The translations under genes were made by a program, and so were the position numbers. This document shows positions 17,394 to 26,787 of a stretch of DNA of 64,000 nucleotides, piece after piece (the stretch's first letter is position 1; each line of letters starts with the position of its first letter). The DNA comes from an uncultured Verrucomicrobia subdivision 3 bacterium. GTDB taxonomy: Bacteria; Verrucomicrobiota; Verrucomicrobiae; Limisphaerales; UBA11358. The notes below the pieces were generated by a model. It was given only the letters and a program-made list of their open reading frames with translations, was not told the origin of the DNA and did not search any database. The stretch spans positions 17,848-81,847 of the forward strand of contig CAINDH010000132.1 of NCBI GenBank assembly GCA_903847285.1. The letters are read 5' to 3'.

Positions 17394-20300
17394 ATGAAAA
17401 TTAACTCTGCAACTTCCACTGGTTCACGGCTCCGGAATTTTCGCCGGCGTTCCGTCATCACCGTCGGGCTGATGCTCGCAACAGCTATCGCCGGCCAGCT
17501 CCGCGCGGCGGACATTGTCTGGTCGGGAGCTGCGACCGCTCCGGCAGCGGGCACCGGGTGGACGAACGTTTTGAACTGGACCGGCGGAGTCGTGCCCGGC
17601 AGTGCCGACAACGCCATTTTCAACACGGCTTTCACCGGCTCGCCGATTACCATCAACAAAAGTCCCGCCACCACGGTATCTGTAGGCTCCATAACGCTGG
17701 GAAGCTCCGCCACCACCACGCTCAACGTCAAGCCCCAGTCCACCGGCCCGGCACTCACCACGCTCGCGTTGAATGGCGTTGGCGGTATCCTGCTGTCCAA
17801 TGCGTCCACTTCTGTGTTTATTACCATTGCCGCTACTAACACCGTCAATGGAAACCTGCTGAATTTGGGGCTGACCGCTTCAGGGATCATTTATGCGAAC
17901 AGCGTGAATCCCGCGCTGCCGCCCACCACCGCCGGACAGGTGGATCTTCGCCTGCCCATCGTGGAATCAGGCGGTGCGCGCAGCATTACGAAGACCGGCC
18001 CGGGCATTTTGTTTCTGCGCGCTACCAACAGCTATTCAGGCACGACCACGGTAAATGAAGGCGATCTCGAGGTTGACGCGACGGGCACCGTCGGCAACGG
18101 CACTGGCACCCTGTTTCTTTCTGGCGGCAACCTGCAATGCGGCCTCGACCGCAGCGGCACGTCGGCGTCGCAAGCGCCGATACCCAATCCCATCGTGCTG
18201 ACGGCAGACGCCTTCATTTACAACAAGGCTGGCAACGCCAATAGCAGCCGTCGTCTGCCATTATCCGGAACGCTTAGCGGCAGCACGGGCACTTTAAAAA
18301 TTGCCAATCCGTCCAGCGCGGCGTCTGGTCAGAGTTTTATCGTCCGACTGCTTGGCACTTTCACTTTTAACCGTCCAATCTCCATCGGCGAAACCGTCAG
18401 TGGCGCTTACGCTGACACCTTCGGTAATTTCAGTTTTCTGAACTTATGCAACAGCAACGGTGTGCAGACTTTTAACGGAATCATTTCGAGCGTCGGCGGC
18501 GTTATCCGTGACAATCCACTCGATCCAACAACGGTCGGTGGCACTTCAATTTTGACTGGCAACAACACTTATTCCGGCGGCACGGTCATCGGTAGCGGCA
18601 GCTTGTTCGCGAACAACTCCGCCGGCTCCGCGCTCGGCTCAGGTGTAGTGACGGTCACTAATTTTGGAACGCTTGCGGGTAACGGCTCGGTTGTTGCCGC
18701 CACCTCTGTCAGTTTGAATGGAACGATTTCGCCGGGGGCCACCAACAGCAGTGTCGCGAACCTGAACGTGAGTGACCTGACGCTGGGACCGGGCGCGAAT
18801 TACATCTGGAACATCACTGCCGCCACTGGCACGGCGGGGGTGAACTGGGATTTGATCACCTGCAGCACCGGTTGGACGGATGCGGGCAATAGCGGCAACG
18901 CCATCACAATCAAGGTTGATTCGCTTGGTGCTGCGCCCACTGGCTGGAATTCTTTGACGGCGCGTGACTGGGTCATCATCCAGTCCAGTTCGGCCACCGG
19001 TTTTGATGTGAGTCATTTTGCGCTCGATACCACGGCGTTCAGCGGCACCATCGGCGGTGTATTCAGCTTGAGCGTGTCCGGCAATTCACTGCATCTCATT
19101 TACACACCGGCGGCGGACACGGTCATCAATGTCCCGTCCGGCTCGGTCACGCAGGGCGGAACTTCGCCCACGCCTTACCCGAACATCAACGTCGCAGGCG
19201 GTATCGTGAAGGTCGGCAACGGCGAAGTCATTCTGACTAACGCGGCGAACAGCTATCCCGGCTCCACGAAAATTTACGCGGGCACGGCCAGCCTCGCGGT
19301 GGATGCGCTCAATGGATCTGGCGCATTTGGCGCGGCATCCGATGCCGTCCGTCTGGGAAACACCACCGGGAATAGTAACGCGACGCTGAACATCAACACG
19401 GCGGGCATGACGATGGGGCGCTCGGTGCTGGTGCAGTCCGGCAGTTCTGGTGTAAAAACCATCGGCACCACGATTTCGAGTGGCGCGGCGACATATTCTG
19501 GCGATGTGACATTGCAGGACAACGTCACGCTGAGCGCGACCACCGGAAGTTCAGAATTGTTTTCAGGCAATTTCACAGGCACTGGCGGCATCACCTTCGG
19601 CGGTGGCGGCGCGATCACCATGAACGCGGTCAATAGTTATAGCGGCCCAACAACACTAACTGGCGGCACGTTGAATCTGAATGCAAAGGCTCTCGGCACA
19701 AACACCTTCACCATCAGTGCTGTCAGCACGTTGGACAACACTAGTGCGGCCAGCGTGACGCTCAACGATTGCCCGCAGAACTGGAACGCCAATTTTAATT
19801 TTGCCGGCACGACGAATCTGAACCTCGGCGGCGGCCCGGTGACCATGAGCGCCACGCGCACATTGACCATCAGCAACAGCACATTGACCGTCGGCGGGAC
19901 GATTGCCGGCAGTGGCGGTCTCCTGAAACTCGGTGCAGGCACGCTCGTGTTGTCCGGCCCGACCAACTCGACTTATACCGGCGGCACCACCAATTCGGCG
20001 GGCGTGCTCGGCATCGGCGGCAATGCTACGCTTGGCGATGGCACCGGCACATTGCTGTTGAATGGCGGTTATATTTTGAGCACTTCTTCGCGCGCTAGCT
20101 TGCCCGTGGTAAATCCTGTGTTGATGACGACCGACACCACGATTTATGGCAACAGCACCGCCACCGCTCCCTCTACGCGTGTTCTGCCCTTCAGCGGCAA
20201 TTGGACGGTTGCGGGGACGATGCGCATTGGCAACACCGGCCTCGCAAATAATACCTTTGAAGCGCGGTTAACTGCTGGCAACGACGTCACGTGGCCCGTC

Positions 20301-21554
20301 ATCGTGGGTGATCCGGCGTTCGATACGGCGGGCGCAATTTCCGAGCTGGCACTGTATCAAAGCAACACGAATCCGGTTCAGATCGTGAGCGGATTGATCA
20401 CTGGCAACGGCTTGGTGCTACGCGGCAGCGTGACCGCTGGTGCTGGCGGCACGACCATATTCACTGGCAACAACACCTACGCCGGCGGAACGACGCTTGA
20501 CTCCGGCACCATCGGCATCGGGCTCGACAGCACGCCCACTAGTGGCACGCTCACTTCCGGCCCATTGGGAACCGGCACGTTTGAAATTGATAACGACCCG
20601 GCCATTTACATCTTCGCCTCGGGCGCTGCCCGCACGATTGGCAATCGCATTTTCCTGAACGGCGTGGCGAACACCGTCTTTAATGGCACAAACGCGCTGA
20701 CGCTCACCGGCGTTGTGAACTTGGGTAGCTCTACCAAGACCCTCACGGTGAGTAACACTGCACCGGTCACGTTCTCCGGTCAGTTGACCAACAATGCCGC
20801 AATTACCACCGCTGGCCCCGGCAAATTGATTTTCTCCGGCGACAACAGCGCGCGCACAAACGCTACGACGGTCAACTCCGGAACTTTACTCGTCAACAAC
20901 ACCGTTGGCAGCGGCACCGGCAGCGGCGGGGTGACGGTGAATTCCGGCGGCACGCTCGGCGGCACGGGCAGCATCGGCGGCCCCGTTACGGTGAGCTCAG
21001 GCGGCACAATCGCCGCTGGCGCTTCGATCGGCACGCTGACGATCAACAGCGACCTCACGTTGTCTGGCAACGTCGCAGTTGAAGTGAACACCTCCGCCAA
21101 TCCATCGAATGACCTCATCATTGTCTCTGGCGTCGTGAGTAATGCGGCCACGGCATCCGTCACTGTCAACAACCTCGGCCCAGCGCTCACTGTTGGTAAG
21201 AAATTCACCATCTTCAGCAGCCCGGTGGCTAACGGCGCGGCAATGACTGTCTCCGGCGGTGGAATGAATTGGACGAATAACCTGGCGGTGGATGGAAGCA
21301 TCTCGGCGCTCTCCGTGGCCTCTTCCGTGAACACGAACACCTTTGCGATCAACGCGAGCGTCAGCGGCAGCAATCTCAACTTGAGCTGGCCGCCGGATCG
21401 CCTCGGCTGGAAAGTTCAGATGCAGACTAATTCACTAAGCGCGGGTTTGAATGCGAACTGGGTCACGCTCTCAGCTACGGCCTCGGTCACGAACTACACC
21501 GTGACAATCAACCCGGCGAACCCGACTGTGTTCATCCGCATGATTTATCCGTAA
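17394..21554 (+). CDS. Large secreted autotransporter-associated beta-strand repeat protein
   Basis: 1386 residues with a signal peptide ending after 'QLRAA' near residue 38. The body is a Gly/Ser/Thr/Asn-rich beta-solenoid with at least seven recognisable PATR units, for example 'TGNNTYSGGTVIGSGSL', 'TGNNTYAGGTTLDSGTI' and 'NAVNSYSGPTTLTGGTL'. There is no beta-barrel translocator at the C terminus; instead the last 60 residues form a small domain ending in 'FIRMIYP' that resembles the C termini of three other secreted proteins here. Probably a surface or extracellular adhesive/structural protein. A perfect terminator follows, separating it from the glutamate operon. Its start, 75 bases after the pseudopilin stop, allows co-transcription. 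Confidence 0.85.
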   Translation: MKINSATSTGSRLRNFRRRSVITVGLMLATAIAGQLRAADIVWSGAATAPAAGTGWTNVLNWTGGVVPGSADNAIFNTAFTGSPITINKSPATTVSVGSITLGSSATTTLNVKPQSTGPALTTLALNGVGGILLSNASTSVFITIAATNTVNGNLLNLGLTASGIIYANSVNPALPPTTAGQVDLRLPIVESGGARSITKTGPGILFLRATNSYSGTTTVNEGDLEVDATGTVGNGTGTLFLSGGNLQCGLDRSGTSASQAPIPNPIVLTADAFIYNKAGNANSSRRLPLSGTLSGSTGTLKIANPSSAASGQSFIVRLLGTFTFNRPISIGETVSGAYADTFGNFSFLNLCNSNGVQTFNGIISSVGGVIRDNPLDPTTVGGTSILTGNNTYSGGTVIGSGSLFANNSAGSALGSGVVTVTNFGTLAGNGSVVAATSVSLNGTISPGATNSSVANLNVSDLTLGPGANYIWNITAATGTAGVNWDLITCSTGWTDAGNSGNAITIKVDSLGAAPTGWNSLTARDWVIIQSSSATGFDVSHFALDTTAFSGTIGGVFSLSVSGNSLHLIYTPAADTVINVPSGSVTQGGTSPTPYPNINVAGGIVKVGNGEVILTNAANSYPGSTKIYAGTASLAVDALNGSGAFGAASDAVRLGNTTGNSNATLNINTAGMTMGRSVLVQSGSSGVKTIGTTISSGAATYSGDVTLQDNVTLSATTGSSELFSGNFTGTGGITFGGGGAITMNAVNSYSGPTTLTGGTLNLNAKALGTNTFTISAVSTLDNTSAASVTLNDCPQNWNANFNFAGTTNLNLGGGPVTMSATRTLTISNSTLTVGGTIAGSGGLLKLGAGTLVLSGPTNSTYTGGTTNSAGVLGIGGNATLGDGTGTLLLNGGYILSTSSRASLPVVNPVLMTTDTTIYGNSTATAPSTRVLPFSGNWTVAGTMRIGNTGLANNTFEARLTAGNDVTWPVIVGDPAFDTAGAISELALYQSNTNPVQIVSGLITGNGLVLRGSVTAGAGGTTIFTGNNTYAGGTTLDSGTIGIGLDSTPTSGTLTSGPLGTGTFEIDNDPAIYIFASGAARTIGNRIFLNGVANTVFNGTNALTLTGVVNLGSSTKTLTVSNTAPVTFSGQLTNNAAITTAGPGKLIFSGDNSARTNATTVNSGTLLVNNTVGSGTGSGGVTVNSGGTLGGTGSIGGPVTVSSGGTIAAGASIGTLTINSDLTLSGNVAVEVNTSANPSNDLIIVSGVVSNAATASVTVNNLGPALTVGKKFTIFSSPVANGAAMTVSGGGMNWTNNLAVDGSISALSVASSVNTNTFAINASVSGSNLNLSWPPDRLGWKVQMQTNSLSAGLNANWVTLSATASVTNYTVTINPANPTVFIRMIYP

Positions 21555-21569
21555 TCGTTTTGTGAACTC

Positions 21570-21606
21570 ACGGAGCGCGGACAAATTGTTCGCGCTCCGT
21601 TTTGAT
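21570..21606 (+). terminator. Rho-independent terminator
   Basis: Perfect ten-base stem (21570-21579 with 21591-21600) followed by TTTGATTT, 15 bases after the stop of the large repeat protein. Confidence 0.8.
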
Positions 21607-21634
21607 TTGACGGACATGAGCGGTTGAAAGATTT

Positions 21635-23818
21635 TTGAACGTGCCCCTGACCACGCAACTCCTGAGACTGACCACACTCACCGTGTGTTTGTCCACCGGC
21701 TTCGCCGTCGCGCAGTCATACGTTCCCGGCACGAGCTATTACGGCCGGAGCAACTACGTCGAATATATCGGCGGCGATCTGCCGGTGATTTTTTCCGCGC
21801 CACACGGAGGCGCGCTTACGCCAGCAGAAATTCCCGATCGCGTGGACGACGGCTCCGATCCCAACTTCACCACCGTCACCGATTCCAATACCGAGGAGAC
21901 CGCACGGGCGTTGCAGGGTGTTTTTGAAAACACTTTCGGCCACAGCCCGCACGTCATCATCTGCCGCCTCAAGCGCACGAAGATTGACTGCAACCGCAGT
22001 CTCGATCAGGGCGTGGTCAGTAACAACATTTACGCCACGCAGGCCTGGAATGAATTTCAAAATTACATCAACACCGGCAGCAACGCCGCCGTGGCATTGA
22101 ACGGACGCGGCTTTTACATTGACCAGCACGGGCAAGGGCACACGATCCAACGGCTGGAATTGGGCTACCTTCTAACTTCGTCGCAACTAGGCTTGTCTGA
22201 CTCCACCTTGAATTCCTCGACGTATCGCAATCAGTCGAGCATCCGCACGCTCGGCACGCTCGTGAGCAATCAGTATGCGATTCCTTTCTCCCAAATTTTG
22301 CGCGGCAGCAACAGCTTCGGCGGATTGATGGTCACGCGCGGTTATCCGTCTGTGCCGAGTCCGGCCATGCCCGACCCCGGCAGCGGCAATCCGTATTTTG
22401 ACGGCGGCTACAACACCGATGCGCACACCTCGTCCGGCGGCGGCGGACCCGTGGACGGTTTGCAAATCGAGGCTAACCTTGCCGGCGTCCGTGACACGGC
22501 GGCGAACCGCACGAACTACGCCATCGCCGTCGCGCAGTCGCTCGATTTTATTTTCACCAATTACTACGGCATTGATCTACGAATCGCTGCGCCGAGCATC
22601 TGGAGCATCGGTTCCGGAAAATTTGCGACCGCAGCAAACTGGTCTAACGGCATCACGCCTGTCGCGGGAAATTATCTGCTGTTCAGCGGCTCGGGCGGCG
22701 CGGTGAGCAACAACCTCGCCGCGCTCACCACCGGCTCGGGAAAAATGTATTCGCTCGTCTACGCGACGAATGCCGGTGGCAGTTATACGAATTACGGAAA
22801 TCCCATCAGCCTCGTCGCGGGCATCACAAATTTTTCTACCCGCACCCACGTCACCAGCAATGCCATCACGTTACTCGCCTCGCAAACCTTCACGGCGTCC
22901 AATGGCCCGCTGAATTTCTTCGGCAATGTCACGAACGCTGGATTCACGCTGCGCCTGAACGCGACGACAAATCTCACGGTGAATGGCGTCATCAGTGGCG
23001 CTGGCGGGCTGAGCAAGTTCGGAAATGGAATTCTCTCGCTGAATTCTGCGAACACGTTTTCCGGCGCGACCACAAATTTTTCCGGCACGCTGCTCGCGAA
23101 CAATTCCTCCGGCAGCGCGAACGGTGTCGGCGCGCTGTCCGTGAATTTCGGCGCAACACTCAGCGGCACGGGCATCGTGAGCGGCCCGGTTTCGGTTTCC
23201 GGCAGCATCGCACCAGGCAATCCCATCGGCACACTCACGGTGACGAACGGGCTGATTTTGACTGCCGGCGGCAGCTATCTCTGGACGCTTGCCGCGAACA
23301 GCACAAATTTACCCGGCGTGAATTTCGACCAGATTGTTTTGTCCGGCGGCTCGTTGATTATAAATTCCAACTCTCCGCTCGTTCTTGCCTTCACCAACAC
23401 TGCCACCACACCTGCAACGAACATTGCATTCTGGCAATCGCCCCAATCGTGGAAAATCATTTCTCTCAGCGGTGCGGCCACAAACCTCGCGCTGGCAAAG
23501 TTCAATTCCATTTCCAACAACACGTTCACCGCCGGAAAATTCATCAGCACCGCGGACGTGGCGGGAAATGTGTTCCTGAACTTTCTGCCGACGCCGCCCC
23601 CCATAATTTCTCCTGCGCTGCCCGGCGCGGGAACATCGAACGTCACGGTGAGCTGGAACGCCATTGCAGGCGTGACATATCAGGTGGAATTCGCCACGAA
23701 CCTCGCACCGGCAAACTGGCTGCCGCTCGGCATCCTCACCGCCATCAGCACCAACGCCAGCCTGCCGGATAATTCGGGCGTTGCACCGCAGCGCTTTTAT
23801 CGGGTAGTCATACCTTGA
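21635..23818 (+). CDS. Secreted N-formylglutamate amidohydrolase-like enzyme fused to a beta-repeat and C-terminal domain
   Basis: 727 residues from TTG 21635; a GTG at 21641 is an equally good start. Signal peptide ends after 'GFAVAQ'. Residues ~35-310 resemble FGase-type zinc hydrolases: 'VIFSAPHGG' (H57), 'TDSNTEETARAL', 'KRTKIDCNRSL' (compare the family's SR-x-x-D-x-NR) and 'YIDQHGQGH' (H165). The family removes formate or frees glutamate from blocked forms; poly-gamma-glutamate hydrolases have a related fold. One PATR unit follows ('LSLNSANTFSGATTNFSGTL'), then a C-terminal domain ending 'PQRFYRVVIP'. The next gene, a glutamate-type symporter, begins two bases after the stop. The enzymatic assignment is moderate. 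Confidence 0.7.
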   Translation: MNVPLTTQLLRLTTLTVCLSTGFAVAQSYVPGTSYYGRSNYVEYIGGDLPVIFSAPHGGALTPAEIPDRVDDGSDPNFTTVTDSNTEETARALQGVFENTFGHSPHVIICRLKRTKIDCNRSLDQGVVSNNIYATQAWNEFQNYINTGSNAAVALNGRGFYIDQHGQGHTIQRLELGYLLTSSQLGLSDSTLNSSTYRNQSSIRTLGTLVSNQYAIPFSQILRGSNSFGGLMVTRGYPSVPSPAMPDPGSGNPYFDGGYNTDAHTSSGGGGPVDGLQIEANLAGVRDTAANRTNYAIAVAQSLDFIFTNYYGIDLRIAAPSIWSIGSGKFATAANWSNGITPVAGNYLLFSGSGGAVSNNLAALTTGSGKMYSLVYATNAGGSYTNYGNPISLVAGITNFSTRTHVTSNAITLLASQTFTASNGPLNFFGNVTNAGFTLRLNATTNLTVNGVISGAGGLSKFGNGILSLNSANTFSGATTNFSGTLLANNSSGSANGVGALSVNFGATLSGTGIVSGPVSVSGSIAPGNPIGTLTVTNGLILTAGGSYLWTLAANSTNLPGVNFDQIVLSGGSLIINSNSPLVLAFTNTATTPATNIAFWQSPQSWKIISLSGAATNLALAKFNSISNNTFTAGKFISTADVAGNVFLNFLPTPPPIISPALPGAGTSNVTVSWNAIAGVTYQVEFATNLAPANWLPLGILTAISTNASLPDNSGVAPQRFYRVVIP

Positions 23819-23820
23819 AC

Positions 23821-25065
23821 ATGATTTCGTTCCTCAAAAAAATCTCGCTCACGCAATGGATTGTCGTGGCCATTTTCATCGGCGGCTTCATCGGCTGGCG
23901 GTTTCCGCAGGGGGCGCAGGAATTGCAATTTCTCTCCACTATTTTTCTGCATCTCATCAAGTGCATCGTCGTGCCGCTGATCTTCAGCACGCTCATCTTC
24001 GGCATCGCGGGCCATGCGCAAGAACTGAAAGCGATCGGTCGCCTGGCGCTCCGTTCCATCATTTATTTTGAGATTGTCACCACGCTCGCCCTCTTCATCG
24101 GGCTTGGCGCGGTGAATTTAATTCAGCCCGGCGCGGGCGTGCAGTTGAATACCACCGCCGACACCGGTAAATCACTCGCGGCGAACAAGGTCACCTTTGC
24201 GGGCGTGGTGGAGCATCTCGCGCCACAAAGTTTTTTTGACGCTGCCGCGCGCAATGACGTTTTGCAGGTGGTGATCTTTTCCATTCTGTTCGCCATCGCT
24301 GCCACGCAAGTGCAGGAAAAATCCCGGCGCAACCTACTCGAAATTTGTGAGTCGCTTTCGGAAGTCATGTTTAAGTTCACAGGCATCGTCATGTGGTTTG
24401 CGCCCATAGGAGTCGGTGCGGCGGTGGCGGTAACCATCGGCAAGAACGGCCTAGATGTAATCGGAGCGCTGGGCAAGCTGGTGCTCACGCTCTACGGCGC
24501 GCTTGCCGTTTTTGTGCTGGTGGTGCTCGTGCCGGTTATGATGCTGGCGCGAATACCCGTCCGAGGTTTTTTCAAGGCTGTGCGCGAGCCGTTCATCCTG
24601 GCGTTCTCCACGGCGTCCTCGGAGGCTGCATTGCCGGATGCGTTACAGCGCATGGAAAAATTTGGCGTGCCGCGCCGCATTGTTTCGTTTGTGTTGCCCA
24701 CGGGCTACTCGTTCAACTTGGACGGCTCCACGCTTTACCTAGCGGTCGCATCCATTTTTGTCGCGCAGGCGGCGGGTGTGCACCTGACGTTCGCGCAGCA
24801 GTTGCCGATTATTTTGACGCTCATGCTCACGAGCAAAGGCGTGGCCGCCGTGCCGCGCGCGTCGCTGGTGATTTTGTCCGGCACGCTGGTCACGTTCGGA
24901 CTGCCGCTCGAAGGTGTGGCGGTGATTCTCGCGGTCGACGCATTCCTCGACATGGCGCGCACCTCCATCAATCTGTTTGGCAACTGTCTTGCCTCTGCCG
25001 TGATGGCGCGCTGGGAAGGCGAATTCGATGATGCTGCCGCAAAAAAATTTGCCGAAGCAAAATGA
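23821..25065 (+). CDS. Dicarboxylate/amino acid:cation symporter (DAACS family)
   Basis: 414 residues from ATG 23821. Elevator-type secondary transporter of glutamate, aspartate or C4-dicarboxylates. The hairpin and binding-site motifs are visible: serine-rich 'AFSTASSEAALPDAL' (HP1), 'PTGYSFNLDGSTLY' (TM7, NMDGT-like), 'LTSKGVAAVPRAS' (HP2) and 'DAFLDMARTSINLFGN' (TM8, where the Asp and the Asn bind substrate in characterised homologues). It starts two bases after the FGase-like gene and overlaps the ggt gene by four bases (ATGA), so all three are probably one translational unit. That context favours glutamate as substrate. Arg at the TM8 'MART' position also favours an acidic amino acid or dicarboxylate. 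Confidence 0.92.
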   Translation: MISFLKKISLTQWIVVAIFIGGFIGWRFPQGAQELQFLSTIFLHLIKCIVVPLIFSTLIFGIAGHAQELKAIGRLALRSIIYFEIVTTLALFIGLGAVNLIQPGAGVQLNTTADTGKSLAANKVTFAGVVEHLAPQSFFDAAARNDVLQVVIFSILFAIAATQVQEKSRRNLLEICESLSEVMFKFTGIVMWFAPIGVGAAVAVTIGKNGLDVIGALGKLVLTLYGALAVFVLVVLVPVMMLARIPVRGFFKAVREPFILAFSTASSEAALPDALQRMEKFGVPRRIVSFVLPTGYSFNLDGSTLYLAVASIFVAQAAGVHLTFAQQLPIILTLMLTSKGVAAVPRASLVILSGTLVTFGLPLEGVAVILAVDAFLDMARTSINLFGNCLASAVMARWEGEFDDAAAKKFAEAK

Positions 25066-26735
25066 ACAAGCTTCCGAACAAAATAATTTTCGTTTTCACG
25101 CTTTGTCTGGCTTCCGCAAACCTTTTTGCCGAGGCTCCGACGCATGGCATGGTCGCCTCGGTGCATCCGCTCGCCACTCAAGCCGGTGTGAACGCGCTCA
25201 AATCCGGTGGCAATGCGATTGACGCCGCCGTGGCCGTCGGCCTCACGCTCGGCGTCGTGGATACGCATAACTCCGGCATCGGCGGCGGTTGCTTCCTGCT
25301 CATCCATCTCGCGAACGGTACGAACCTTTGCATTGACGGACGTGAAATGGCACCCGCTGCCGCCACACGCGATATGTTCGTGCGTGATGGCAAAGGTGAT
25401 ACGCGCTTGAGCCAGTGCGGATCACTCGCGAGCGGCGTGCCCGGCGAAGTCGCCGCGTTTGAATTTGCGGTGAAACATTATGGAAAAAAATCTTTCCGCG
25501 AATTGTTGCTGCCCGCTGCCGACATCGCGGAAAATGGTTTTGAAGTTCCTGCCGGCTATGCACGGCTGCTCAAGTCACTTGCCGGCGATTTGAAAACATT
25601 TCCAGCGACAGCTTCTGTTTTTTTCAAGAACGTCGAGCCGCTTCAGGTCGGTGAAATTTTGAAGCAACCTGACCTCGCTGCAACTTACCGCAGCTTGGCC
25701 GCGCACGGGCCAGACTGGTTTTATCGCGGGCCGTTCGCAGCCGCGTTGGAAAGATGGATGCAAGCCAACGGCGGTATTCTGTCCTCGAACGATTTTGCGA
25801 ATTACCACCTTGAATTGCGCGAGCCGATTGCAACCAGTTATCGCGGCTGCGAAGTTGTTTCGTTTCCACCGCCCAGCTCCGGGGGCGTTCACGTTCTGGA
25901 GATGCTGAACATCCTCGAACATTTTGATCTTAAAAAAATGGACGCAGCCACGAGGTTGAACGTCATCGCCGAGGCGATGAAGCTCGCATTCGCTGACCGC
26001 GCCTACTGGCTCGGCGATCCCGATTTTGTGAATGTTCCGCGCGGTTTGATTTCAAAAAGTTACGCCGCTGACCTCGCAAAAAAAATTAACGTCGAACACG
26101 CGACGCCCGTTCCCTCGCACGGGATGCCGCCGGATTGGGAGACCGATCTGTTCAAGAAGCACACGACGCATTTTTCCGTAGCGGACGATCAGGGTAACTG
26201 GGTGGCTTGCACCGCGACCATCAACACGAGCTTCGGCTCGAAGGTGGTGATTCCGGGAACCGGTGTGATGATGAACAACCAGATGGATGATTTTTCGATC
26301 CAACCCGGCGTGCGAAATCATTTTGGACTGGTCGGCGCAGACGCAAATGCCGTCGCACCCGGAAAACGTCCGCTTTCATCCATGAGTCCGGCGATTGTCT
26401 TCACCAACGGGGTGCCAATTATTTCCATCGGGGCGGCTGGTGGACCGAAAATTATCAGCGCCGTGTTGCAGGAACTCGTGGATATGATTGACCTTGGCAT
26501 GACGCCGCAACAAGCCGTGGCCGCGCCGCGCATTCACCAGCAATGGTCGCCGGATGAATTGTATGTGGAAAAAAAACTCTCGGCGGAGTTGAAAGCCGAA
26601 CTGGCGCGGCGCGGTCAGAAAATCGTCGAACTGCCCGTTCCAGCCATTTCGCAAATTGTCGCGCGTAGTCGAGATGGAAAAAGTTTTGTCGGCGCGGCAG
26701 ACCCGCGCGCCAACGGAACGGCAGAAGGATGGTGA
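25062..26735 (+). CDS. ggt: Gamma-glutamyltransferase/hydrolase
   Basis: 557 residues with a signal peptide ('FVFTLCLASANLFAEA'). Ntn-hydrolase that self-cleaves before the catalytic threonine T368 in 'HTTHFSVADDQGNW' and cuts gamma-glutamyl bonds of glutathione and related peptides. Also present are 'GNAIDAAVAVGLTLGVVDTH' with the gly-rich 'SGIGGG', and the C-terminal 'PLSSMSPAIVF' and 'AAGGPKIISAVLQ' blocks. Length fits single-precursor bacterial GGT. It overlaps the symporter gene, so glutamate released in the periplasm could be taken up at once. A GTG-started sensor kinase follows 52 bases later on the same strand. Confidence 0.95.
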   Translation: MNKLPNKIIFVFTLCLASANLFAEAPTHGMVASVHPLATQAGVNALKSGGNAIDAAVAVGLTLGVVDTHNSGIGGGCFLLIHLANGTNLCIDGREMAPAAATRDMFVRDGKGDTRLSQCGSLASGVPGEVAAFEFAVKHYGKKSFRELLLPAADIAENGFEVPAGYARLLKSLAGDLKTFPATASVFFKNVEPLQVGEILKQPDLAATYRSLAAHGPDWFYRGPFAAALERWMQANGGILSSNDFANYHLELREPIATSYRGCEVVSFPPPSSGGVHVLEMLNILEHFDLKKMDAATRLNVIAEAMKLAFADRAYWLGDPDFVNVPRGLISKSYAADLAKKINVEHATPVPSHGMPPDWETDLFKKHTTHFSVADDQGNWVACTATINTSFGSKVVIPGTGVMMNNQMDDFSIQPGVRNHFGLVGADANAVAPGKRPLSSMSPAIVFTNGVPIISIGAAGGPKIISAVLQELVDMIDLGMTPQQAVAAPRIHQQWSPDELYVEKKLSAELKAELARRGQKIVELPVPAISQIVARSRDGKSFVGAADPRANGTAEGW

Positions 26736-26787
26736 GCGCTACCTTCAAGCTGGCCAGTCTGTCGCGCCGCGCTAAAATGAATTTAAG

